Shown: positions 11,383 to 21,862 of the stretch, one piece after another
Layout of the letters: the number at the start of each line of letters is the position of its first letter
Position numbering within the stretch: the stretch's first letter is position 1
NCBI GenBank assembly: GCA_033807775.1
Contig: CM066317.1
Coordinates: 13,217,370 to 13,281,369, forward strand
DNA length: 64,000 nucleotides
Origin: Saussurea involucrata
Lineage: Eukaryota > Streptophyta > Magnoliopsida > Asterales > Asteraceae
Direction: 5' to 3'
The notes under the pieces: model-generated
Seen by the model: the letters and a program-made list of their open reading frames with translations, nothing else
The model's database searches: none
What the model was told of the DNA's origin: nothing
Position numbers and translations under genes: made by a program

Positions 11383-12625
11383 GCAGGATCTGTTCTGCTG
11401 GCATGTATGTTGTCTTCAGATTTACTTGTAGTAGGAAGATGTTTGTTGGGAAATCTGTTGTTTCACCTTCGTGGTTTATCCTCTGGACTACTGTTAGGCA
11501 TCTGAATTTTCTTTCTTGAAAAGCGATGTTGATGAGATCTTGTTGTAATTTATACAGAATCCACGGGAATTCTGTACAAATCCTTTTTGAGATAATTTAT
11601 TCAAACTCAGGAAACTTTTCTAAAAGAGGTTTTATTGTCTGTTTCCAGGGTTGATCTAAGATTCTTGCTTTGAAACTGTCGAAATCTCTGTGTATAACTG
11701 TATTTGTTTCCTTTTTCTCAAGCTTTTGTAGAAGCTGTGCATTTTTTGCTTCAAGAAGGGAAATCTTTTGTTTGAGAAAACTGTTTTCAATCTGGGTTTG
11801 TGTATCCTGTGTATTTTTTCCAGATTTTAAGAGTTGTTCCTGTAACTGGGCAATTACATTTTCTTGAGCCTTAATAAACTGCTCAGGATTAGTTTTTGCC
11901 ATGTCTGCAAAAGTTTTTACTTCTTCTGGTTCAATGAAGAAGGTTTCAACTCCAAAAGTTTCTCGGGCTACTTTCATAGCCTCTGCAAAACTGTGATATC
12001 CTTTATAAAGTGGACCATCACATTTTATATGCTGTGTAACTGTTTCCCATTTATTGAAAATTCCAGTTTTTGTTCCCCTAAAAATGATGTAATGAGAAAA
12101 ACGTTTGTGTTGTTTTTCGGGAACTTTCTGGCTCTGTTCTGAGAAGTAAATGCTCAGAGCATTTAGGATTTGTACTTTGAATGAGGTTGCTTGTGGCATG
12201 GTTTGAATATGCCAGGCATTATCAAGCAAACATTGTTGTTTTTCTGTTAAAATTGTCCCAATCAAGGGCCTGAATTTTTTCTTTGTATCAAAACATTTTT
12301 GTAACACATGGTTACCAAATGCTATCATAGCATCAGCCTGTATATCCTTTGTTCTGCTAGACTGTGTATAGCCCCTAGTTGGGGTTTTTGTAGGTGTGTA
12401 AGGTGCAATACCAATATTTGGTATGCTTTTTGAAGATCTTGGAATCTGTGGAGAACTGTAAAACTCTTCTGTTTGTAACAATTGCGAGCTTATCGCATCT
12501 TGTAACATTTTCTGTGTATCAACTTTCTGTGTATTGCTTTTCTCCTCATCGGATGAGATACTCATAGCAGATGAATATCGGAGAGGCTGTATAACTTTTC
12601 GCTTTCCCTTATCTTTTTTCTCCAT
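11383..12625 (-). pseudogene. Endogenous pararetrovirus copy A: TAV/viroplasmin (3'-truncated)
   Basis: Minus-strand ATG at 12625, overlapping the polyprotein stop by about 17 bases. The frame is open for 342 codons to TAA at 11597-11599, the stop shared by all TAV copies. It contains the same viroplasmin domain (FSHYIIFRGTKTGIF) and coiled-coil-like segment as copy P. The sequence stays homologous to TAV downstream of the stop until about 11383, where an inversion junction joins fragment Q. The conserved C-terminal TAV core is missing from this copy. Confidence 0.9.
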
Positions 12626-14971
12626 CTGTAAGGAATAACTTGTTAAGATTCCTGGATAACATATCTGCTATTCCATTATCTTTTCCTTTAATATGTTCAA
12701 AATTTATTTTGTACCCACATCCTTGTATGATGTTTTGTAAATTTATCCATCGTGTCTTATTTACTTTTTTGCTTTGATCGTTTTTTATAAAGCGAACAAT
12801 GGCTTCACAATCTGTTCTGACTGTGAATTCTTTTGTAAAAATATTTTGAATTTTTCTAAAGCATTTATTAATGCATGTATTTCAAAATCTAGGCTTGTCC
12901 AATTCATACCAATTTTGTTAAAATTTCCACTGGCATATGAACAAATCTTTTCTGTCTCTTTTGGATTGTATTTATTAGGTTTAGAAAGAAGAACGGCTCC
13001 CCATCCTTCTTTACAACCATCAACCTCTATCACTATATAATCTGTAACTAATGGTAATTCCAAAGGTTTAATATCCTTTACCTTTTCTTTAATCATTTTG
13101 ACAAGTTTTATGTCCTTTAGGTTAAAATGTCTTTGACCATTTTTTGTTGTTTTACTGTATAAAGGTCCTACTAGTTTTGAAAGATTTGGAATAAATTTTC
13201 TAGCATAATTTATCAATCCTAAAAAGGCTTGTATTTGTTTAAGTCCTTCGATTTTTTCTGGAAAGACTAATATTTTTGTAGAAATATGGGATTGTAATTC
13301 TATCTTTCCATTGCCGATTTCTAGGCCAAGAAAAGATATTTTTCTTTTAAATAAATCCATTTTTCTTTTGGACACTATAATACCATTCTTTTTTATTTCT
13401 TCAAATATCTGATGTAGATGCTTTTCATATTCATGTATGGTCTCACTTGCAACCAATATATCGTCAATGTAAACCAAACAGAAATTATATTTATGAAAAA
13501 TACTATCCATAAATCTTTGAAAAATGGATGGTGCGTTCTTGAGTCCAAAACTAAGAACATTCCACTCATATTGTCCCTCTGAACATGTGAAAGTTGTCCA
13601 TGGTTTGAAGGTTTCCTCAAGCTGTAATTGATTATATCCTGACTTTAAGTCAAATTTTGAGAATATTCTTTTCTTTTGTATAAGGTTTAATAAGCTGTCT
13701 TTGTTTGGAATATTGTATCCATCATCTTCTGTATTATCATTGAGTCGTTTATAATTATAAACTATTCGGGCTTTTCCTCTTTTTATTTCGCCATGATTTC
13801 TTACCATAAATGTCGCGGATCTATGAGGACTTTCCGATTTTCTGATTAATTTTTGTTCTAGCATTTCTGGTATCTGTTTTTAAAATTCTTCTTTGTCTAA
13901 AGGGCTATATGCTCTATTAGTAGTTCGAATTGTTATATCCGGGTTTTTTATTTTAAACTTGCATATATGTTTAACCTTTGAATTTTTTATATCTTCTCCT
14001 ATGAGTCCTATCTTTTCTAGATGTAAAATCATAGGGCGATTTATACTCTTTGTAATTTCTATACCTTTTTCTAATTCATGTGTTAGAAAACTTGTTAGCA
14101 ATTTTATGGATTCGTTTTCGACGAAGTTTTTATTTTGGCCATTCTTTAGAAATTCTAAATTGCCTTGTCCACCACGCTTTCGAGCGAATTCTGATGTATT
14201 TGTATATCTCATTGTAGGAAAACTGTAAATATGTTTACTTAATGTTACAAAGTTTCTTGTAAGAGTAATAGCACCATTTAATCCAAATAAAAAGTTTAAT
14301 CCTAAAATAAAGTCTGAGGATTTTATGTATTCTGGATTAATATTTACCTGTGGTATTTCATATTTAATTGTGTAGTTTCCTGCAAAGTCTAGGAACTGTA
14401 TTCCAGTTGGTTGTATATAATGTGTAATAGTTATAAGCCTACTTTCAATTGTTCTAGTAACTACCTTGTAAGATAATGGTTTATGATATTGTTTAGGGAT
14501 TAGAGTATAGGATACAACACTTTTTGTTGCTCCTGTATCTACTAATGCTGTTAAATCCACAAATTTATTATTATCTAGCCATAATCTACACTGTACGTGA
14601 ATCATATATGTGAATCCTTTTGTTTGGATATAGGTTTGTTCATATTCTTGAGACATGTTAACTATTTCCATTCCCTTTTTCTTTTCAACTAGGTCTTCTA
14701 TATGTTTTAACTTCCTTTCTATATTATCAATTTTTAGTTTATGTAATTCTAATGTTATTTCTAATTTTTCTATTTTCTCATAATATATATCTGTGTCTAT
14801 TGTTTTATTCTTTTTATTTGTTTCTTTTATTGTTATTTCTTGATTAAATAACTTTTTAAGACACAAATAGCATATTTCTTTGAAACAAATGTTACATTGT
14901 GACCTTTTATCTATGCTAGGGTAATACCCGCAATTGTAACATTTTATATAATTATTACCTCTTCTGTCTAT
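12609..14971 (-). pseudogene. Endogenous pararetrovirus copy A: Cys-rich motif, protease, RT, RNase H
   Basis: Continues the frame of the MP-CP segment after TAG 14972-14974. First comes a Cys-rich stretch (about 14930-14855) spaced CX2C-X11-CX2C-X4-CX2C, a pattern known from badna- and tungroviruses. A coiled coil follows, then a retropepsin-like protease with ALVDTGATKSVVS. TAA at 13880-13882 breaks the frame just before the RT. The RT (from 13864) has FSKFDLKSGYNQ and YIDDIL. A one-base deletion in an A run near 12836 shifts the RNase H frame; copies P and B keep the extra base. Frame positions show MP, CP, protease and RT were one polyprotein frame. Confidence 0.9.
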
Positions 14972-17491
14972 CTAGTCATGTTCACATTCTATTACTTCTG
15001 TATTTACATATGTATATGTTATTTTTGTTAAATCTTTTTCATCCTTATCGCTATATATGCTGTATACTGACTCGTTATCTGAGTTATTTGTTAAGGATTC
15101 TATTTCGTAATCCCCTATCTGTTCTATTAAATTGCTCTTTTCTATATTTTTACCTCTGTTTGGGCATTTATTGGCTAAATGTTTTTCATCTCCGCATATG
15201 AAACATTTACATTTCCGTGTTTGTGGTTTTTTGACATATTTATTGTTATAATTGGATTTATATCCTTTTTGATATGTCGTGCTTTTCCTTAATTTCTTTT
15301 TATAGTCATAGTGACCATAAGCTTGTGGTGTGTAAATGGCTGTTTTACAAAACGCATAAGCATTCTTTTTTAACTGTTCTTGTAAAGCAACTTCTTTACA
15401 TCTTTCTTCTAATATTCCGAATGTATATGTTATTCTAGGTCCTATGCCTAGATTCTTTTGTTCACCGTATGTTTGTTTCCATGTTTCGTGTATATTTCTT
15501 CCTAGACCTCTTGGTAATTTTATAAAATATTTATTGCATAGATCATCATCCATGGCTAATCCTGTTTAAGATAATAATCTTGAGAAATCTATTGTGAATT
15601 CATTTATATATTTCATGTCTGCTATACTTAACTGTTCCAAATTTCTGATTGCCGTATCTTGTATAAGACTATTGTTTTTAGCTGGATCGACTCCTAAAAT
15701 AAGAGTCCTTATCTGTGATGTAAAATTATATGGATTGTCTCCTAGGGCTTTTAGCCTATTTATTTCATCTGGGTCTTGGGCTTTTTTACTTTGCCAGATA
15801 CCTAGAGAAATTGGACCTAATGTGGTTTCTAAATAAGAAAACATGTCCATGCTATCTTTTTTATTTGTTTCCCACATTCTTACTACTGTCTGTTCCCACA
15901 TTAATACTTCATCTACCCATAATTGTGGTTTTTGTTGTTCTAGTAGTAACATATTACTACTAAATATGTGTCCTATAGGTAACCTATTACCTTTTCCTAC
16001 ATAATTGGATTCTTGTTGATAACTTGTGGAGGGTTTTGTCCAATTTTCTCTTCCTGATGTTTCTTGTGTACCGGTTCCTGGTTCTTTCCATTCTGGTTTT
16101 GGTCTTATTGGTCTATATGGATATGCACCATGCATATGTTCATCCATATAATTTTGTTCTTGTTTGTAGAAATCTGATATCATTGTTTTACCTTTAAGTA
16201 TGTCTTCCACTAGGGGTAAATTATAATAATTCTGTAGATTTTTGTAACTTTCTTCGTATGACATTCCTAATTCTGTCATGCATTCCATGATCATGTCATC
16301 TGTTTCATCCTGTATATTTAATTCCGTGAACTTTCTATCAATGATTTGTTCTATAGTTTTATTAGTTTCTTCTATTTTGAATCCTGTATTTTCTTCTTCT
16401 TCTAGATCTTCTAATAAACTATAATCAAACTCTTCTTCTTCGAATTGATCAAATCCTATTAGTGTTTCACCATCTTCGTTTTCTGTATCATATTTTGGTT
16501 CTGTATCTGTATCATATTCTATATTCATAAAATTATATTCTGTTGTTTCTTCATCATCCTCTTTTTTGTCAGATGATTTCTTTGTAAAATTTACAAATCT
16601 TAAGCTTTGTGTTCCATCACAATCTTCATATATATAACTTCTTTTTGGCACTAATATTTCATTTTCTTGACTTGTTATGTCGTTTAATTGCCATTCTAGT
16701 CCTGCTAATTCTTCAGGATCTATTTTTACTGGATCTATCATTTGTATTGACCTTGAGGCTATTGTATTTACAATTCCTTCAATATTTACTTTGTATTTCA
16801 TTCCTGACATGTTGCTAGCTTTTCCTAGCACTCCTATGCTTATTACTATGTTATTTCCTTCATAATTTTCATATCCCTTGGTTTGCAAAGCTATTTTAAT
16901 ATTTTGAAGATCATTTATATCTTTTAAGATTCCGGGTGTGCAATAAAATAACGCTGTATTTTGGCTTAGGTCAATTTCCATTCCTGAAATTATTGCCTTT
17001 TTTAATTCTGTCTTCCAACTTTTGTCTAGTAATAATGCTAATAATTTTGTTCCTAGATTTTTTCTTCCTAAGGCTTTAATTCCTATTATTACTAATCCGA
17101 CGTGTGCAAAGTGTTTTCCTGATTGTTTTATTTTTTGTATAGTCTCGGGTGAGAATAGATCTAAAGTTACAGATCTATCTACTACTCTTAGACTTTCTTC
17201 TCTACTGCTTTGTATTAACACCGTGTTTATATTTAGAAGTCCTGTCTGATATAATACTCTTGGATTTAAAATATCTAATTGGTGTTGATTGTATAGATTT
17301 ATATTTCTGTCTAAATCTATCTCTTGTTCTAATTGCATATTCTGTTGTGAGGAGTTTGAACCTGATCCTCTTCTAATAACCCTGTTTAAGAATGATTCTG
17401 ATGATATTGTATCCTGTATATTACTTGTTGAACTTCTAGCTTCCTGTATAGTTCGGCTTCTTCCTAAGAAACTTCTATTTTGATTACTCAT
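14972..17491 (-). pseudogene. Endogenous pararetrovirus copy A: movement and coat protein part of the polyprotein
   Basis: The ATG at 17491 overlaps the upstream ORF1 stop as ATGA. The N-terminal third carries a 30K-type movement protein core (HVGLVIIGIKALGRKNLGT region near 17080-17140). An acidic linker rich in E and D lies around 16350-16560. The coat protein region follows (from about 15950) and ends with a CCHC zinc knuckle (CFICGDEKHLANKC, near 15140-15200), the RNA-binding motif of Caulimoviridae coat proteins. One TAA at 15566-15568 interrupts the coat protein in frame, and TAG at 14972-14974 separates it from the protease part. This is the only copy of this region in the window. Confidence 0.9.
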
Positions 17492-17874
17492 TTTCTTGGT
17501 AACCAGTGTGTGTAAGGTGTTGGTTTTTTCTTTAGTTTGATATCTCCTAAATTTAGTTTGTTTATAGCTTCGGTAATCTTATCTATATCACCTTCTGTAG
17601 TTGTATTAGTTTCTGTTTTGTTTTCTAATATATTTATAACTTTATTTACCTTTTCTAATAAATTTTTGTTCTCAGTTTCTATTTGTTTGGATTTATTACT
17701 TTCTAGCAAGAAGCTTAACTGTTGGATTTCGTGTTTAGTGGGAAACCCTTTTTTAAATTCTTTTACTTCTTCTATAATCTGGTTATTTTGTTCTTTAATA
17801 TAGCTTAAATTTTCCGTTAGTTTAGTAAAAAGTTTAACCGTATTTGGATCAATAATTTTGAGAAAATCTATCCC
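17488..17874 (-). pseudogene. Endogenous pararetrovirus ORF1, coiled-coil protein
   Basis: Open frame of 128 codons ending in TGA (17488-17490) that overlaps the polyprotein ATG as ATGA, a coupling common in Caulimoviridae. Residues are mostly K, E, N, L and I in heptad-like order (LESNKSKQIETENKNLLEKV), so a coiled coil is likely. No ATG lies at the start of the open stretch; the first codons after TAA are GGG-ATA, and the first ATG is at 17709. Either the start was lost or the frame begins at 17709 (73 aa). Small first ORFs of this type in related viruses are often virion-associated; that role is inferred. Confidence 0.65.
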
Positions 17875-18142
17875 TTAATATCAATCTAGATTTCTTACTC
17901 CTTATCTTAATATATTCATATATCCCATAAAAACTTTAGATAAAAACTTTAAATAAACAATATGAACAATCTTACTAGGGTTTATCTTGACCCTTAAATT
18001 CATCATAACCTGTATATTTATTATCATCACATAATATGATCCTTAGATTTTCACCTCAGCGGGTTCTCGTAAATTGTGGGCTTATGCTCAACTGCCACCA
18101 ACGAGCCTGACTAAGTCTTTTAAACCTTTAGAATCGTACCAT

Positions 18143-18154
18143 GCTCTGATACCA
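18143..18154 (-). promoter_or_regulatory. Pararetrovirus minus-strand primer binding site (tRNA-Met)
   Basis: TGGTATCAGAGC on the minus strand. This 12-base match to initiator tRNA-Met marks the conventional origin of Caulimoviridae genomes. It sits about 270 bp upstream of the ORF1 open frame and fixes the map of the viral unit. The leader between it and ORF1 (17875-18142) is AT-rich with no ORF. Confidence 0.9.
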
Positions 18155-18704
18155 AATAAGGGGGTATGGCGGATTTTTTGGGTTTCCGTTAAACCACTAC
18201 GACAGTAATTTAAAAGAAAACATAAAACCTACACTTACAGTGATGGCGGACGCACCAGAGTTGTAATCAGAGGTGATGAGCGGAAGCACCAGAGTGGTAT
18301 AGACAGGGGTGGTCCTTTTTTTGTATGGGATATACTATGAAGATCTTAAAGAAGTGTAAGAAAAAACTATATTAATACTAAGGAGATATAGAGAGAGTTT
18401 AGAAGGCCATATGAGAGAATGCTTCTAATATTTCTCAAAGGTTTTCTCGGTGTGTTTACAAATGAAATTGAAATTACAATTTATAGACATAATGAAAACA
18501 CTATACTAATGACACGTAGCTAACCTATACACTAGGCTAAATTATCAGCTCTTTGAATTATTACTTCCACTAGACTAAAAGATAAGTCGACAAACAAGTC
18601 AGACAAATTAATTTGTGAAAAAGTCTTAAAGGTAAAAAGCTATGTCGGCCACTTTCTATGTATTATTGGTGTGTGTGTAATCGACTGTGAATACGTCATT
18701 GTAT
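18155..18704 (-). promoter_or_regulatory. Pararetrovirus intergenic region with promoter
   Basis: Viral intergenic region between the TAV end and the PBS. Read on the minus strand it has TGACGT (18698-18693, as-1-like), an ACGTG-containing element (18519-18510, CTACGTGTCA) and a TATA box, TCTATAAATT, near 18487-18478, in the order expected for a pararetrovirus promoter. Transcription would start near 18450 and run into the PBS and ORF1. Two imperfect GCACCAGAGT repeats lie near 18250-18290. Part of this region is duplicated and inverted at 10594-10764. Confidence 0.7.
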
Positions 18705-20522
18705 CTAGAAGTCTCTGTGTGTGCTGTCGATGGACTGTGGTGAACCGGGCTCGGTGCTGGCATCTTCTGGTTCATCTGTATTGAAAATGTGAATAGGACT
18801 GGAATCATCTTCTCCGATGAATGCGAGAATCATAATCCAGTTGGTGTGTGTCCATATTTGTGTATAATGACCTTCCGCAATTAATTTGTATTTTTTACAC
18901 CATGCTAGGTTGAAGGCCCATGGTATCGGTGGTGTCTTTTGTCCGTACTTCATCATCTCTTCAACCTGTTGTTGTATTGGTTTTGTACTGCTGCTGTTGT
19001 TCCACCATGTGTACTATGTGTTGCATGCAAGCCTTTTTAAGTACTTCTGTTCATCTTCTTTGTGGCTTATGAAGATACGTTTTCTTGCAGGCCTGTACGT
19101 ATGTTCGTCTGCTTCTGGGAATGACGAGAAGAATTTACATCCTATCATAGTGCTTGATGAATATGATGCAATATTTCCGGCTACAAGAATGAATTTTTCT
19201 CCGAACTTGTCAAGAAGTGCCTCTGTTTTTGGATTTAGGCTGAACTCCATGTAATCTATCATTCCGTGGTGATAGAAGTTCAGGATTTGTTCTGCTGGCA
19301 TGTCTGTTGTCTTCAGATTTACTTGTAGTAGGAAGATGTTTGTTGGGAAATCTGTTGTTTCACCTTCGTGGTTTATCCTCTGGACTACTGTTAGGCCTCT
19401 GAATTTTCTATCTTGAAAAGCGATGTTGATGAGATCTTGTTGTAATTTATACAGAATCCACGGGAATTCTGTACAAATCTTTTTTGAGATAATTTATTCA
19501 AACTCAGGAAACTTTTCTAAAAGAGGTTTTATTGTCTGTTTCCAGGGTTGATCTAAGATTCTTGCTTTGAAACTGTCGAAATCTCTGTGTATAACTGTAT
19601 TTGTTTCCTTTTTCTCAAGCTTTTGTAGAAGCTGTGCATTTTTTGCTTCAAGAAGGGAAATCTTTTGTTTGAGAAAACTGTTTTCAATCTGGGTTTGTGT
19701 ATCCTGTGTATTTTTTCCAGATTTTAAGAGTTGTTCCTGTAACTGGGCAATTACATTTTCTCGAGCCTTAATAAACTGCTCAGGATTAGTTTTTGCCATG
19801 TCTGCAAAAGTTTTTACTTCTTCTGGTTCAATGAAGAAGGTTTCAACTCCAAAAGTTTCTCGGGCTACTTTCATAGCCTCTGCAAAACTGTGATATCCTT
19901 TATAAAGTGGACCATCACATTTTATATGCTGTGTAACTGTTTCCCATTTATTGAAAATTCCAGTTTTTGTTCCCCTAAAAATGATGTAATGAGAAAAACG
20001 TTTGTGTTGTTTTTCGGGAACTTTCTGGCTCTGTTCTGAGAAGTAAATGCTCAGAGCATTTAGGATTTGTACTTTGAATGAGGTTGCTTGTGGCATGGTT
20101 TGAATATGCCAGGCATTATCAAGCAAACATTGTTGTTTTTCTGTTAAAATTGTCCCAATCAAGGGCCTGAATTTTTTCTTTGTATCAAAACATTTTTGTA
20201 ACACATGGTTACCAAATGCTATCATAGCATCAGCCTGTATATCCTTTGTTCTGCTAGACTGTGTATAGCCCCTAGTTGGGGTTTTTGTAGGTGTGTAAGG
20301 TGCAATACCAATATTTGGTATGCTTTTTGAAGATCTTGGAATCTGTGGAGAACTGTAAAACTCTTCTGTTTGTAACAATTGCGAGCTTATCGCATCTTGT
20401 AACATTTTCTGTGTATCAACTTTCTGTGTATTGCTTTTCTCCTCATCGGATGAGATACTCATAGCAGATGAATATCGGAGAGGCTGTATAACTTTTCGCT
20501 TTCCCTTATCTTTTTTCTCCAT
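18705..20522 (-). pseudogene. Endogenous pararetrovirus copy B: full-length TAV/viroplasmin with two stops
   Basis: The most complete TAV in the window. The minus-strand ATG is at 20522. The frame is open to TAA 19494-19496 (shared by all copies), continues in the same frame with open sequence to a TAG at 19014-19016, then to the final stop at 18705. The N-terminal half has the viroplasmin domain, and the C-terminal half contains the conserved TAV core (FILVAGNIASYSSSTMIGC; IPWAFNLAWCKKYKLIAEG). Total length is about 605 codons, in the normal size range for TAV. No frameshift is seen. Confidence 0.9.
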
Positions 20523-21233
20523 CTGTAAGGAATAACTTGTTAAGATTCCTGGATAACATATCTACTATTCCATTATCTTTTCCTTTAATATGTTCAAAAT
20601 TTATTTTGTACCCACATCCTTGTATGATGTTTTGTAAATTTATCCATCGTGTCTTATTTACTTTTTTGCTTTGATCGTTTTTTATAAAGTGAACAATGGC
20701 TTCACAATCTGTTCTGGCTGTGAATTCTTTTTGTAAAAATATTTTGAATTTTTCTAAAGCATTTATTAATGCTTGTATTTCAAAATCTAGGCTTGTCCAA
20801 TTCATACCAATTTTGTTAAAATTTCCACTGGCATATGAACAAATCTTTTCTGTCTCTTTTGGATTGTATTTATTAGGTTTAGAAAGAAGAACGGCTCCCC
20901 ATCCTTCTTTACAACCATCAACCTCTATCACTATATAATCTGTAACTAATGGTAATTCCAAAGGTTTAATATCCTTTACCTTTTCTTTAATCATTTTGAC
21001 AAGTTTTATGTCCTTTAGGTTAAAATGTCTTTGACCATTTTTTGTTGTTTTACTGTATAAAGGTCCTACTAGTTTTGAAAGATTTGGAATAAATTTTCTA
21101 GCATAATTTATCAATCCTAAAAAGGCTTGTATTTGTTTAAGTCCTTCGATTTTTTCTGGAAAGACTAATATTTTTGTAGAAATATGGGATTGTAATTCTA
21201 TCTTTCCATTGCCGATTTCTAGGCCAAGAAAAG
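20506..21233 (-). pseudogene. Endogenous pararetrovirus copy B: RT C-terminus and RNase H
   Basis: Viral frame from the RT connection (FLGLEIG) through RNase H to the stop overlapping the TAV start, free of stops in this stretch. Relative to copy A it ends abruptly at 21233, where a copia 3' LTR begins; the missing N-terminal RT part resumes at 24821. The predicted first residues before FLGLEIG are read from the copia LTR and are not viral. Confidence 0.92.
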
Positions 21234-21799
21234 TGTCAGGATCGATTCCAAACAAGAATAATTATACTTAGAAATCAGAATTAAAGAATCTTGCGGAATA
21301 GAACTTTAATTCAAACACACTCAATGAACAACTAATCAGAAAACACAATCTGTTTGTATTCAATACTTCAACTCACAAGTTTACAACCAAACCTCAATCT
21401 TGTTGAACAGGCTCAAAAATACGACTTCTACTTCTCTAGAAATAGGGTTCTAAACCTTGAGGTTAATTCTCTCTAAAACAAAAACGAATTCTAATTAAAT
21501 CTGTCCGAATAGCTATCTATCAAAATCTATTTATACTAAATAATTACAAGATAACTATCAAAACAAAATTGATCTTCAGAATATTCTTTCATGCTTATCT
21601 TCACTCATTCCATCTTTATCTCCAACATTCTCGCATTCCATAATTATGATCACAAGCAGCATTAACATCGTTATGCACAAGCAGTACTAACATTGTTCCA
21701 GCAGCATTAACTTTTACTTGTAGTACTAACTTTGCTCTGGCAGTAGTATTGTTGTTCTGGCAGTACTAACCATACTTGGCAAATCTTCAGTTCCCAACA
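21234..21799 (-). mobile_element. 3' LTR of the 5'-truncated copia insertion
   Basis: On the minus strand this 566-bp LTR runs from TGTTGGGAACTG (21799) to ATCGATCCTGACA (21234). It is preceded by a polypurine tract (GTTAGGGGGAGAT, 21812-21800). Its outer end abuts viral RT sequence exactly at 21233/21234. There is no matching 5' LTR and no target-site duplication at the other edge. Confidence 0.85.
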
Positions 21800-21862
21800 A
21801 TCTCCCCCTAACTTGACTTTTTAGGTTGAGAAGTCAAGTTCTTCAGATGATGCTTCCAAAAC

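Noticed and set aside
11320..11505. Apparent 3' ends of fragment Q reading frames
   Set aside because: They cross an inversion junction and are chimeric.
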